From: Plantago major
Taxonomy: Eukaryota; Streptophyta; Magnoliopsida; Lamiales; Plantaginaceae
DNA: 64,000 nucleotides
Direction: 5' to 3'
NCBI GenBank assembly: GCA_026545765.1
Contig: JAIFAC010000266.1
Coordinates: 1 to 64,000, forward strand
Shown: positions 45,442 through 57,800 of the stretch, piece after piece
Position numbering within the stretch: position 1 is the first letter of the stretch
Layout of the letters: the number at the start of each line of letters is the position of its first letter
The notes under the pieces: generated by a model
The model's input: the letters and a program-made list of their open reading frames with translations, nothing else
Databases searched by the model: none
What the model was told of the DNA's origin: nothing
Position numbers and translations under genes: made by a program

Positions 45442-47721
45442 CTACTTCTTCACCAAGACATATACAGCAACACGCGAACTGCAGTAATCTGGATGCCATT
45501 GCTCTTTATCAACCCGGCCAACTATAAATACTTTAGACGCAGCTTCCAGGAAGTACTCGAGAATGGCATCTGTCACATGAGCAAAAGTATGGCAATCTAT
45601 CTTATGAGGAAATGCAAATCAGAAGACAAAATATAAATGAATACCATTGCGGAGTTCTCCAGCCAAAATAACAGTTGTTTCTTTTCCAGCGAGCACCACA
45701 AGCGTTTCGATCAAATCAACTACTGCTCCTTCGCTGTAAACAACATCTGAGCCGACCACTGCAAATTCTCAAAAAGTAGCAAAGTTTAGATAGCAGGAAT
45801 AAGAAATACTATCTTATTGGGAACGACCTCCAATCTATCCACCAAGGATAGTGTCCATATCTGCTTTATCATAATAGTACTGTAATGTTTTACAGGTGTT
45901 TGCTAATTCAAATTTCAATGTACAGCACACTGAAGCTCACAAGGACACTATCATTGGCGTCTGGCACTCCCATGGTTGGTAAGGAAATATTTTACCATAA
46001 TCAGGCAAAGGATCAGTTATATCTGGTTCAGGGTCATCTCCCCATGACAGTTCTTGCACTGTTGCAGACCCTTTCACGTGCCCATAAAGATTGGTTTCGA
46101 CATTCTTTCTTAACAGCTTCAGTCTATCTGGCAGGTCGGTCAGAATCACTTGAGCACCCAATAAAGCTGCTATGCAGCTAAAAAAGAAAGACACACGAAT
46201 AACAAATGGGCTGAGTAAAATGACGAAAGGTTAATCCAGTAAGGAAATGACTGGCAGACAAAATGTTACCCAACTAATCCACATCCGGAACCCAACTCAA
46301 CAACTTTCTTCCCTTGAAGTATGATTTTTCCAGATTCCACAGAATGCTCTAGAAATTTCGCTAGAACAATGCCGCTGTCCCACATCACGGAGCCAGTTAC
46401 ACCTGGAGTGCCCTGCTCTAAGAAGAGATTATTCATGAATCTGAAAGAAATGGTAAACTAACCTTTCACTTGTGTGATTCAGATTCCCCTAAACCCATGC
46501 CTCCCAAGCATATAGTAGTTAATGACTTGTCTAGCACCATAGCACAAAGATAACCAGAAGCTATAGCCATTTAGACGTTAGCAGCTAACACACAAGCTGT
46601 TCTAAGATAAAAGGCAAAAGAATGCTAAAACAGATACTCCATCCATGTATTTTAAGCTTTTTTTACAGTCATAATCCATAGAGAACTATGGCAGTACCTT
46701 CATTTAATCATAAAAGTAAAAAAAGAAAATAGAATTCAAAGTATAACAATACAAGGATTCACGGAGCATGCTTTTGAGAATCAGTATGACTATGTTCTGC
46801 ATTATTTCCGAGAATCAGTATGACTATATTCAATGTATAGCAATGCAAGGATTTTCGGGCCATCAAAATTTGATCATCAGTATTTGGTTTTTGGGGACTC
46901 GAAAGTAGTAGGTTGGAGCACCTCAACTGTATCGCGCAAATACTGTATGTTTTCTCAGAACTTTGACCAATTACAACATGATCAGTTGCAGTCGCATTCA
47001 GCTGGAAAGTGTGTTACGCTAAATCATCCTGCATTTATCAAGTGGAATAATCAGGTGCCAAATCATGGTTCTACTTAAGTCACACACCTAGTGTTCTTCA
47101 AAATTCTTCTTCCCTATAAATATGGGGCTACTAGCTGCACCGCAGACAATCTCTTCTCCTTTTATCTTCTACTACTTGTCTTCTTGCCGCACTTGCACCA
47201 ATTGCAGTGTCTAGAGTTGGATTTTACTCTTCCATTTGAACGAGAGGATTCGAAAATCGAGTGCTAATTATCATGTAAATAATTGATCACAGTTCCCCCA
47301 AAAAGCAAGCACATAGTCACTTCACAGTGAAGGGCGCTACAACCTACTACTTTCAAATTGCAATAAATTAAGTCACTACCTGAGAGAGACGGTCATTACA
47401 GTTATTATACTAGTGAGAGAAAAGAAGAAAACCTAAAAGAAAGCATTTGAATAGTGAAAGAAAATAGATAAGAAGAGAAAATGAGAGACAGACCAGAGAA
47501 GAAGGAGACTGGAGAATGGAGAGAGATCGGCCACAAGCATCGATATGGAGCTGGAGAGAAGATTGGTTGACGAAGGCGTTGTTCTGTGCAAAAATGGGCT
47601 GCTGGATACCCCAAAGAAGCATTATTTCTTCTTCGCAATCGCTCACTATGTTCACTTCTCCGTTGTACGATCCCAGCCCTGACAACACCAAATTTGCATC
47701 ATCATCATCATCTGACGCCAT
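45442..47721 (-). CDS. METTL21-like protein-lysine methyltransferase (Methyltransf_16)
   Basis: An S-adenosylmethionine-dependent methyltransferase of the METTL21 / Methyltransf_16 family, which methylates lysines on proteins, usually in the cytosol. Exons in coding order: 47721-47494, 46412-46270, 46177-45996, 45758-45645, 45569-45442. They sum to 795 bases, 264 residues plus stop, with every phase closing and no break. Exon 1 encodes MASDDDDDANLVLSGLGSYN; exon 2 has MWDSGIVLAKFLE and the SAM-binding ELGSGCGLVG; exon 3 has GAQVILTDLP, the acidic residue after beta 2; exon 4 has VVGSDVVYSE, the family motif before the catalytic face; exon 5 ends VAVYVLVKK. An upstream in-frame ATG at 47754 would add 11 residues; the 47721 start fits the family better. 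Substrate cannot be read from sequence. Confidence 0.9.
46413..47493. other. Large intron 1 of the METTL21-like gene with a promoter-like patch
   Basis: Mostly AT-rich. The + strand at 47115-47210 has CCTATAAATATGGGGC followed by a pyrimidine-rich leader-like stretch. It could be a fragment of an LTR or an old gene promoter on the strand opposite to the host gene. No ORF of note follows. Confidence 0.3.
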
Positions 47722-48011
47722 TGTTTCTTCTCCTTCTCCCTTTGCAGTTAACAACTCTTTCCCTATTCAATTCTGGAAATGGATTCTTCCTCAAAGCCTT
47801 GTAAACCTAGCTAACTATATAGGACGACCAGAGTGAACTTTTCGAATCAATTGTAAAAAAGATATCTCATATTATCTACAAGTATTTAAATCATACTAGA
47901 TATATAGTTGATCTTATTTCTTCGTATTAGATATCTGTTTTTATCCTTTTTTTATTACCTTTTACTGTATATTTTCACTCTAATATATAATTTTTATCTT
48001 TTTTTTTTAAT

Positions 48012-48287
48012 TTGATTTATGGGGTCTTGATTCCTGATTTTGAGGTAAAGGGTCTTTTGTACCAATTTTTCCCTAGATATGCAGCTGAAAAAAAATTGAT
48101 TGTTATGCACGTACGGGATGGATTTGTATCTTATTGGTGGGTTGGGTCGGATATTATTGATATGTGGTTGCATGATGGGTGCGAAGGGATATATTCGTAT
48201 TTAAACAATGATATTGTACCTAATATTTACGTTGAAAAAATAAATGAATTGGGACAGATTTTGGACACTCTAATATATTCAAATTGA
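48012..48287 (+). pseudogene. Unidentified ORF fragment, about 91 codons
   Basis: Starts without an ATG in a long T tract. It reads smoothly with many aromatic residues (VKGLLYQFFPRY, VSYWWVGSDIIDMW) and ends SN-stop at 48287. Its composition looks like a real protein piece, but I do not recognise the family. It stops about 45 bases before the LTR of element D. It may be the last exon of a lost gene or part of a mobile element. Confidence 0.3.
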
Positions 48288-48333
48288 TAAAGTAGAATTT
48301 TATAACTAATCGAATTCCTCAATAAAAAGTCGC

Positions 48334-48497
48334 TGTATTGAGAGAAAATAGAGAAGAAGAGAATAGGATTTATTACGATGTAATAATGAGAGTAATCAAA
48401 CATTGTATTTATCTGATTATAAAGAAAACACAGAAGCGCATGAGTTGGGCTATATGATTCTAACCAATACTAATCCTTGTACATTTATTCTCTAACA
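48334..48497 (-). repeat. 3' LTR of element D
   Basis: Minus-strand start TGTTAGAGAATAAATGTACA, end CTCAATACA. Matches 53781-53918, which lacks a block of about 25 bp. Confidence 0.85.
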
Positions 48498-48639
48498 CTC
48501 CTTAAATGAACATGAGTTAGAGATAGTTAGTGCGAGATATCTTTGCGCCGTTAAAAACCTTGCTAAGAAAAATCCGATTGGGATAAAACTTAGTCGAGGA
48601 AAAAAGTCGATGCGTATCAACTCCCGATTAAGTATCACT

Positions 48640-51600
48640 TCAATTCTTTGAGTCGTCATCCCAATCTTTGAACGGACTCTCGAATGATGGAGGTGGAAGT
48701 GATTTGGTAAATAAGTCCGCCAAGTTGTCAATTGAACGAATCTGTTGAACTTGAATGGATCCTTCTTCTTGTAAATCATGAGTGAAGAAAAACTTTGGTG
48801 ATATGTGCTTTGTCCGGTCACCTTTGATGAAACCTCCCTTGATTGAGCTATCTGTTGCATTGTCCTCATATAACATAGTTGGAACTTCCTTCTTGAATGT
48901 AAGACCACATGTATCTTGAACATGTCCGATTAAAGATCTTAGCCAAACACACTCACGACTTGCTTCATGAATTGCTAAAATTTCTGCATGGTTAGAAGAA
49001 GTAGCAGATAAAGTTTGCTTAACAGAATGCCATGAAATGGATGTACCTCCACATGTAAACAGATAACCTGTTTGAGATCGAGCTTTGTGCGGATCAGACA
49101 AATATCCCGCATCGGCATATCCGATTAATTACGGATTGCTACATTTTGGATAATACAATCCCATATCCATTGTGCCTCGTAAGTATCAAGTACTTGTTTA
49201 ACTCGATCCAATGTCTTGAGTTGAGAAGAACTATATCTTGCTAGTAAATTAACGACAAAAGCTATATCGGTCAGTATTGTTAGCATGATACATCGGTCAT
49301 GATAGCACTAAGATATGGCACTTGGCGAAGTTCTTCATCATCTTCACGAGGTCTAAATGGGTCTCTTTTCACATCGAGAGACCTTACAACCATGGGGTAT
49401 TTATTGGATGAGCCTTATCCATATAAAATCGTTTCAGATCTTTCCAAATAATTGGGTGATGGATAAGTGTCTTGGTTGCCAAATGCTCGATTTGTAGACC
49501 CAAAGAATACTTTGTTTTCCCAAGGTCTTTCATTTCAAATTCATTCTTCAAACAATCAGCCTTTGCTAACTCTTGGGAGTTCGATAATATTCAAGTCGAC
49601 ATATCTGACAATAATGACAATTTCGATCTGATCGTTTAATGAAAGCATGGACATATAGGATCGTTTGTATAGCCTTCATTTTTCAAAATGTGCTCAAGCG
49701 ATTGAACCACATTCGTCCGATTGTTTTAATCCATATAAGGATTTATTGACTTAATTGAATAACCATCTCGGATTATCCTGCGGGCACTTTGAATCCTCGG
49801 GATTTTCATGTATATGTCATTTTCCAGTGAGCCATACAGATAGGTTGTAACAACATCCATAAGACGCATTTCGAGTTTCTCATGTGTAGCCAGACTTATC
49901 AGATAGCGAAATGTAATCGCATCCATCACAGGAGAATACGTCTCTTCATAATCAATTCCAGGTCTTTGAGTAAAACCTTGTGCGACAAGCCTTGCCTTAT
50001 ATCTTGCAATTTCATTTTTCTCGTTTCTTTTTCGCACAAATACCCATTTGTATCCAACGGGTTTTACACCATTTGGTGTACGGACGCAGTCCAAAACTTC
50101 ACGTTTTCCAAGAGAGTTCAATTCTGATGATTGCCTCTTTCCATTTTGGCCAATCATCTCTACGACTACATTCTTTTATAGACGTAGGTTCAAGATCGAC
50201 ATTTTGTTCCACAATATCGCGCGCTACATTATATGAGAATATTGTGTCGACGTCGATTTCAATTCGGTTCCATGTCTTTCTATTCACGACATAATTTATC
50301 GAGATCTCTTCATTTTCAACAATTTCAGGTACCTGAATCTCTTTTGCATTGTCGTGTGACTCATCAGGAGTCTTTTCACTCTCTTCTAGAGCTTTTTCCT
50401 CTAACGGGCCATTATTAGCTCCTTTCCGTTTTGAGGATTTTATCTTTGGAACATTGGTCTCCCACGCTTCATCGTGCCTTAGACTCATTGTAATTTGCCC
50501 TTGAGCACTTCAATTCTATTTGGAGCATTTGCGTTGGAATATATGATTTAGTAACTCTTTTTGGATCGTGAATGAGTCGGCGGTTGATTACAGAGTTTGT
50601 AAATGAATTATCTTTCGAACTTCATGTTCACTTTGATTTGTTCGAGGATCAAAAGCAGATAATGATAATTCATTCCACGATATATTACTTCAACTTTTCC
50701 AAGCGCTTTGTTTCTCCCCCATTGTTGGAAAGTTTGATTCATCAAAATGGCAATCGGCAAACCTTGCCGTAAATAAATATTCAGTAGATGGTTCTAAATA
50801 CTTGATTATCGAAGGAGATTCAAATCCAACATATATCCCCATTCTTCTTTGGGGTCCCATCTTTGTGCGTTGAGGTGGAGCAATAGGCACATAAACCGCA
50901 CATCCAAAAATTTTCAGATGGGATATGTTTGGTTGATAACCATATACCATTTGCATGGAGGAGAACTTATGATAGCTTATTGGCCTGATGCGGATAAGTG
51001 TATAACATGTAAAATTGCATGTCCCCATCTTGATCTTGAAGTCTAGATTGCATAAGTAATGGCCTTGCAATTAATTGGAGGCGTTTAATAAATGATTCGG
51101 CCATACCATTTTGTGTATGAACATGTGCAACAGGATGTTCAACTTTTATGCCAATCGACATGCAATAATCGTTAAATGCTTGCGATGAAAATTCAGCAAC
51201 ATTATCAAGGCGAATGCTCTTGATTGGAGAATCAGGAAAATGTGCTAGTAAACGAATTATTTGGGCAAGCAGTCTTGCAAATGCCATATTACGAGTAGAC
51301 AATAAGCACACATGTGACCATCTCGTAGATGCATCTATCAAAACCATAAAATATCTGAATGGTCCAGATGGTGGTTGTATTGGTCCGCATATATCTCCAT
51401 GAATTCTTTCAAGAAAAGAAGGACTTTCATATCCAACCTTTTCAAATGATGGTTTTGTAATCAATTTGCCTTTAGAGAAAGCACCACATGAGAATTCCTT
51501 GTTGTGGTAAATCTTTTGATTTTTCAATGTATGACCACATGAATTTTCAATAATCTTTCGCATCATCATTGATCCGGGATGGCCCAATCGGTCATGCCAA

Positions 51601-51758
51601 ACTTTAAAATTGCTATCAATTTGCTTTTCCATAGCATATGTTTCAATTGCTCTAATCTTAGAGTAATATAAGCCAAGGGACAATTCCGGTAGTTTTTCCG
51701 ATACATTTTTCTTACGGATTTCCTGTTGTGATATAGAGAAATTCTTTGCCATTGTCAC
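48640..51758 (-). pseudogene. pol remnant of element D
   Basis: Integrase region 51758-50690 with WHDRLGHPGSMMMRKII, the DxxGP core GDICGPIQPPSG and HTQNGMAESFIKRLQLIARP. Reverse transcriptase part 50157-49726 with VGYKWVFVRKRN and ARYKARLVAQGFTQRPGIDY. RNase H part 49101-48640 with ARSQTGYLFTCGGTSISWHS and HAEILAIHEA. About 600 bases between RT and RNase H are barely readable. A fossil. Confidence 0.85.
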
Positions 51759-52539
51759 TCATAGTCTCAACATGATATTCATTCCGTCGAATATCTTTAA
51801 AGCTCGACAAGTTTATTTGAGGCGAGAAGAATATAATGCTTCTTCTATGGCAACCATTGTCCCATTTGGTAGTGTTATTTTCGCTCTACGAGCCTTGATC
51901 AATTCCTACTCTGAAATTGTATTTACATTCGCTTGCCTCATCGACAAGTAGTCAAAGAACTTGACATCATTGAATATGCTGTGTGTTGTTGCACTATCAG
52001 CTAGGCATATTTCCGCCTCATTTGTCTCGGATATTTTCATATTATCTTCAAGAAATAGAATAAGCAACATAAATAAAAGGAAAAACTTGATTTTATTTCA
52101 ATGACAAAATCCTAAGCTACCAAAAGGTACATCATAAATGCTAGAAAATTCAAATCCTAATGTTCTTGAAAAAGAGCAAATCCTAAATGCAAAAGAGAAT
52201 AAATCCTAAGCTACTTCAAAAATAAACAACTCAAATTTGGGTACTTCCATCATCATTCTTGGTATCACTTGCCTTGAGAACTCGAAGAAATCATCAATTA
52301 TTTCACTTTTGTATCCATGATCTTTAAAGAAATCGGACACATCGAAATGTGTAGCATCGTATGGACTCTGGTAGTATTGTCTTCAACAAAATTAGCTTGA
52401 CCTTCTTTTCTCTAAGTGATGCTTGGTAAAGATCCACAAGATGTTGAGAAGTATGACATTTACGTTCCCAATGGTCATTCATACCACATTTATAACACTT
52501 TTCATCAACATACTTCCTTTTGCCATGCCCAGTTTTGGA

Positions 52540-53339
52540 TCATTCACCCTTTTGGTGGTGGTTTGCATTATGATAGCTATTGTTTTGATGATATCCTCCG
52601 CGACCACGTCCATAACCACGACCAGAGTTATTATTAGGGAAATCCTCCGTCCACACCCATAACCACGACCGAGTTATTATTAGACGAAATCCTCCGTCCT
52701 CGTCCATGATTGCCGGATTGGAATTTCTTCCATTAAAAGATGTCACATTAAGCAGAATGGATCAGTACCACTTGGGCGTGTTTCATGGTTTTTCAGCAAG
52801 AGCTCATTATTTTGCTCAGCTACTAGAAGGCATGCGATTAACTCAGAATATTTTTTGAAGCCCTTCTCACGATATTGCTGTTGCAACAACATATTAGATA
52901 CATGGAAAGTGGTGTATGTTTTTTCTAACATGTCATCCTCAGTGATTGTCTCACCACATAACTTCAACTTGGAACTAATTCGGAACATCGCCGAATTAAA
53001 ATCGTTCACAGATTTAAAATCTTGAGGCATAGTGAAGCCATTCATATCGGGCTCTAGGAAGTATCAACATCTTTTGGTGAACATACCTTTCTTTCAAATT
53101 TGTCCAAAGTCCCGCCGAATCTTTGACAGTAAGGTATTCAGTTTTTAAACTTTCATCAAGATGATGGCGAAGAAATATCATCGCTTTAGCCTTATCTTGG
53201 CTGGTTGACATGTTACCAACCTTGATTGTCTCTCCTACGCCCTTGGCATCTAGGTAGATTTCTGCGTCGAGAATCCATGACAAATAGTTCTTTCCACTGA
53301 TATCAAGTGCCACAAATTCGAGATTGCTTAAATTCGTCA
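52540..53339 (-). pseudogene. gag remnant of element D (UBN2 type)
   Basis: Starts MTNLSNLEFVALDISGKNYL near 53339, the usual opening of UBN2-type copia gag, followed by WILDAEIYLDAKGVGETI and FLRHHLDESLKTEYLTVKDS. The C-terminal part is Gly/Arg/Tyr-rich (YGRGRGGYHQNN). Broken. Confidence 0.8.
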
Positions 53340-53780
53340 TAGCTCTACAAAAATATGCAACACTTATTAGTATGGTCAGATTTGATACATATACGGCAAA
53401 AGACATACAAAGCATATACACATGAATCATCAAATATATATACGAAGCATGATTAGATAAATAAAAAGAAAGGTTATCAAGATAAGAAAGGAAAAGGTAA
53501 TGATTTCACAAGTAATGATGATGTTTCTTGATTTTAAAAACAAAACTAGGATTTAGTGCACAGAAGAGTAACATAAATCATGCGCAAACAGACAACATAT
53601 TGTTTCATGCACTGAGTCACATACAGTCTGACAAATCTTTACCATGCTTTACCTTTGTGATTGAGTGATCAGACGGATGAAAGGCCTTTTTTTTTCTTTT
53701 TTCTTTTTTCTTGTTCTGTTCGTAGGGTAGGTTTAAGAATTTTGGAATCTCAGTTGGTTGAACACTTTCGTGCTGATAAC

Positions 53781-53918
53781 GTATTGAGAAAAAATAGAGA
53801 AGAAGAGAATAGGGTTTATTCTGATGTAATAATGAGAAATCTGACGTGTATTTATCTGATTATAAAGAAAACACAGAGGCGTACATGATTGGGCCTATTG
53901 TACATTTATTCTCTAACA
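53781..53918 (-). repeat. 5' LTR of element D
   Basis: Shares TGTTAGAGAATAAATGTACA and AACCCTATTCTCTTCTTC (one base different) with the 3' LTR. Confidence 0.8.
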
Positions 53919-54803
53919 CGTTGCCTTAAATGAACGTTTTAGCGGTGAATAGTCTTCAAATCATTTAGCCTCAAGTTAGCTTAATTAATGTTGTATTGAT
54001 TCATTTTCATCCTGGACACATTTTGAATATCTAATACTTTGTTATGTTTATCTTAAAAAAAAACATTAATTTCAGTTCAGTTCAGATTTGCTTAGTTGTT
54101 TTCTACTACAAATAAGAACAATTCAAGCCAGTTAAGTTCTGTTCAGACGAAGAAAATAGAGCCTAATTAAAGTTCAAGGTTCAATAGATCAGCTTGTCTG
54201 TTCGTTCTCAAGTCGAACTTGTTTATCCTTCGTCATCCACGTTTCACGGTAGCGAAAGAGGACAGATATGAGTTCTGCCATACGACAGCTGAGTTCGAGA
54301 CCATCGGTATGAGTCGGATGTCAGACTGTTAAAAGAGGTGCAAAATGACATTGCCTAATACATACCATACCCTGAAAAGGAAAGAAAGGAAACTAAACCA
54401 AAAAGATCCATAATTCACACTTTGATCAAATATTAGGAGGATGTTACAATATGGGAACCGGTAGAATGAAAATTCAATGAAAAGGTACACAATTTATATT
54501 TTCATTCTTTTTGCAATAATCTTTGCTTTAATCAATCTTCTGTCTTTCTTTACTTCAAATATGCTACTCCTTGACTCCACTCCAGTCATTATAGATAGTA
54601 AGCTCAAACAAGGCAACCTGATCGATCTTGCTTCGAACAAAGCCTTGCTCGTTCCAGAAAATGTGAAACCACGAACAACACTTGAACAACAATTACAGCT
54701 CGCTTCCAATCGCTATGCCTACTTGTTCTGTACCACCACTCTAAAAATGTATATACATCCTGTTCCAAATCAAACCAGTATCACTCAATGTGATGCGTTC
54801 ATA
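53919..54803. other. Intergenic, with a half copy of a Harbinger-type MITE
   Basis: At 54060-54163 the sequence ends in GTTCTGTTCAGACGAAGAAA...GAGCC, the inverted end of the MITE at 44498, with TTCAGTTCAGTTCAG at the other side; the second end is missing. The rest is non-coding and probably includes the 3' UTR of the DUF936 gene. The + strand frame at 54477-54935 is not supported by any homology. Confidence 0.45.
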
Positions 54804-57800
54804 TCATCTTCTTGCTTTTGCTTCACTTGTCGGGCAAGGTTGTGTGCCCGTACCAAGTGCAGCTGCAGCACACTCCACATGTGTCAGAAGGTACTCGTAA
54901 ATCTTCTTTCTTATCCTGTCGAGAGTCTCCACTGATATTTGAGGCATTTCTTCTTCATCCTTGTGCGATCCAATCTCATCCAACCAATCGTTCACACTCT
55001 TTAGCTGACTCAATAATCCGGCTATTTGCCCATTGTCCGACAACGCTGACGATGCATCCACATCAGCATCCAAGAATCTCTCTACGAACCCCAAGAACCA
55101 ATCTTGTGACTGCATTTGTAACATTTCTGATAACTCGACTGCATCATCGAGCCCTTCTCCTTTGTCCCAATCTATTGGCACTGAAGGTTTCACATTCAGC
55201 CCAGTAACCGGCCCATCATTGCCTCGTCGTGATATCCCAGCTGAATTGCTTTTCAGGTTGGTCGGTTGCCGTGCTTTTGTGACAGGTTTTGGAGTTGAGT
55301 TCTTCCCAGAGTTTTCAAGGATTAAAACAGGCTGATTACTGGAGATACCCCTGGAGGCTGTATTTGGAGTGGATAAAGCAGCAGGGTTCGGGGCACCTGG
55401 TTTTGTGTAAACTATAAAAGCTGACAAGTTGGTAGTCAATGCAGCATTGACCCAAGAGGCAGCCTGTTTACGTCCTTCGGACGTGACCTTCAATGCTTCT
55501 TCTGATGGACTCGATTCTTCAGTATCTGGTGCGTCAGTAGGAATGGTTTTTGATAATGAGTCAGCAATTAGACGAGTTTTGTTCAGGCTTGCATGCAAAG
55601 ATAAGAACTGCTCTACTGCAGGTTGGGGTTATCTTCTTTTGCCGACAAACTTAACTCAGAATATGTGCTGCAAGTTAAAAGAAGACCCATTATCATCAGA
55701 AAATACAATAGTGAAGTAAATGCAAAAACACGATCTGAAGATCAACAGAGAGAGAAGAACGATACATCGCGTTTCTACTGAACAATTTGTCGAATGGATT
55801 GCATTGATATGGCAGAAGCATTGCTTCCAACTTATAAGTTTGATGACATCAAAGATTAAGGTAAAAGCCCTCTAACGGGATTAGAATTTGCAGTTTACCT
55901 GGTTACTTGGATCATTAATTTTACAGCACAGAAACAGCGATGAACATGAAGACCATAACTCAATTCTTCAGAGTATGTGGTGACATTTACAGCTGAAAGC
56001 AACTGCAGCTTTTTGTAACTCAAGCATGTAAAGAAATGTGTGAAAGAATGACGGAAATAATGGAACCAGTAAAGAAGCAAGAATCCGGAGTTGATTCAGA
56101 AACCAGAGCAAATCAGGAAACCAACTGAAGATAAATCCGGGAAGAACAAGATACCCACAGAACCTGATTAGTTAGTCATAGTCATGTGGCACATCATTTT
56201 CTCGTCATAAACATCATTGATATGTACAGATGCAATCCGATTGGTTGTACAGTTCACACCTTTATTTTATTAGATAGAAATGTCGACATCATAAGCTGTG
56301 TACTCTTGGTATGAATAGCAGGCTAGTTTGTGCATTTTAGGTGAGTTCTTCATAATTTGTAAGCTCTGTTCATATAATCAATACAGAGAAAACTGCAGTA
56401 TGAATAGTTTATATTTTGGCAAAATGTTTGAAAAGCCATGTAGGTTTTGATTCTAGAAAATAACTTGCAGAATTTGATTTTGAGAATCTAGATTTCAGCT
56501 CATTATTGCAGAATTTGACAATTAATATACTGTCTTTAGCATCAAATCAAAGTTGTCAAAAGCGGTGATGGCGGCTATTATAGAGTAGTATACAGTTGTA
56601 TAATTGTGTTTTAACACGACATACCACAATGATATAGGCAGTTAATATTACGTCACTATCGCTTGTACTTTATGCTTTTTCCACTATCGCTTTCTAATAT
56701 TGTTACAGTAAAGTCACATTTTCAAAAATTGTAAGATTAGGCAAAAAGCCCTGAATCAAAACTAACACACTTGCATCGAGCAAAGGGAACATAAAAGATG
56801 ACCTTCGATTTAAATATAAGAATATAGATTCTGTTTTGCAAGTTCAAATGTTGAAGAAATTTGTTTAAGATTCGTTTTTGCATCACTACAACTGAGAAAA
56901 CTCAGCTGTGTGTCAACTTTGACGAACTAATTTAAAAATCAACACATATTTAATGATATTTCAATTGCGTCTCCACCCAGTTTTGGAAGGTGAGAAGGGA
57001 AGTGTTAAACTCTATACTCTAGTATTAATCTATGTCAACATTCAATAAGAGCAACTCACTGTCAGTTTGCAATTGTTGCAAATCAGTAGAGAAACCCTAG
57101 CAAGTATGTGCAGATATTAACACAGGTTATCACCCGACTATATTTCTAGTATTTCTTTTTAGTTATCATCTGAACTAGCGAAACGTTTACCGTCACACTA
57201 TGTATGCACAACTTTTGAGCAATCTCAGATATGGACCCCCCCCCCCCCCCCCAAACACACACACACACAAAAAAAAAAAAAAAAGCCGTATTTGTTATGA
57301 ATTTGATAGTTAGTGAATGCCCATACCTTTGGTGCATAAAAGAGATAAGATGATAATAGCTAGGAGGATGATGTTTTGTATAAACACTTTCCATGCCTAT
57401 AAATAGGCACTACTTCAATGTATATTTCGATCTATCCATCTACATTGAAGTAGTGCCTATTATAAACATAAACAAACATCATGCTCTAACTATTATCATA
57501 TTATCTCTTTGACATCACATTTACAAATTATTCATAAAAGTATTCAAGTTCAGTCCATTAAAGACATCACATTTATGAATTGGAAATTTCCAAGGACTGA
57601 CATGATTAATGTTCACTAATCAACTTCAAGGGCACTAAAAGATTTCAACATAGCAGCTTGATGAAACCAAATGCTAATATAGACAAGACGTCTCCACAAA
57701 TTAATAACTGACGATTTCTCGTTATTTTTTCTATTCCCAATGTAGGACTCTTCTGGGAAATAATGGAAGCTTCGTTAAGTAATTGGCCAATGCTTCTTAC

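Larger units (their letters stand above)
48334..53918 (-). mobile_element. Copia LTR retrotransposon D (short LTR), broken
   Basis: About 5.6 kb on the minus strand with LTRs of 138 and 164 bp (5' LTR 53781-53918, 3' LTR 48334-48497), gag and copia-order pol. Unrelated to A and B: short LTRs, different gag, no additional ORF. No standard iMet primer site; the bases after the 5' LTR read TTATCAGCACGAAAGTG. No clear target duplication. Roughly ten breaks; the reverse transcriptase is the worst kept part. It lies between the methyltransferase and DUF936 genes. Confidence 0.85.

Noticed and set aside
54477-55335. Long + strand frames over the DUF936 3' end
   Set aside because: Shadows of the last DUF936 exon and its 3' flank; only the minus strand matches a family.
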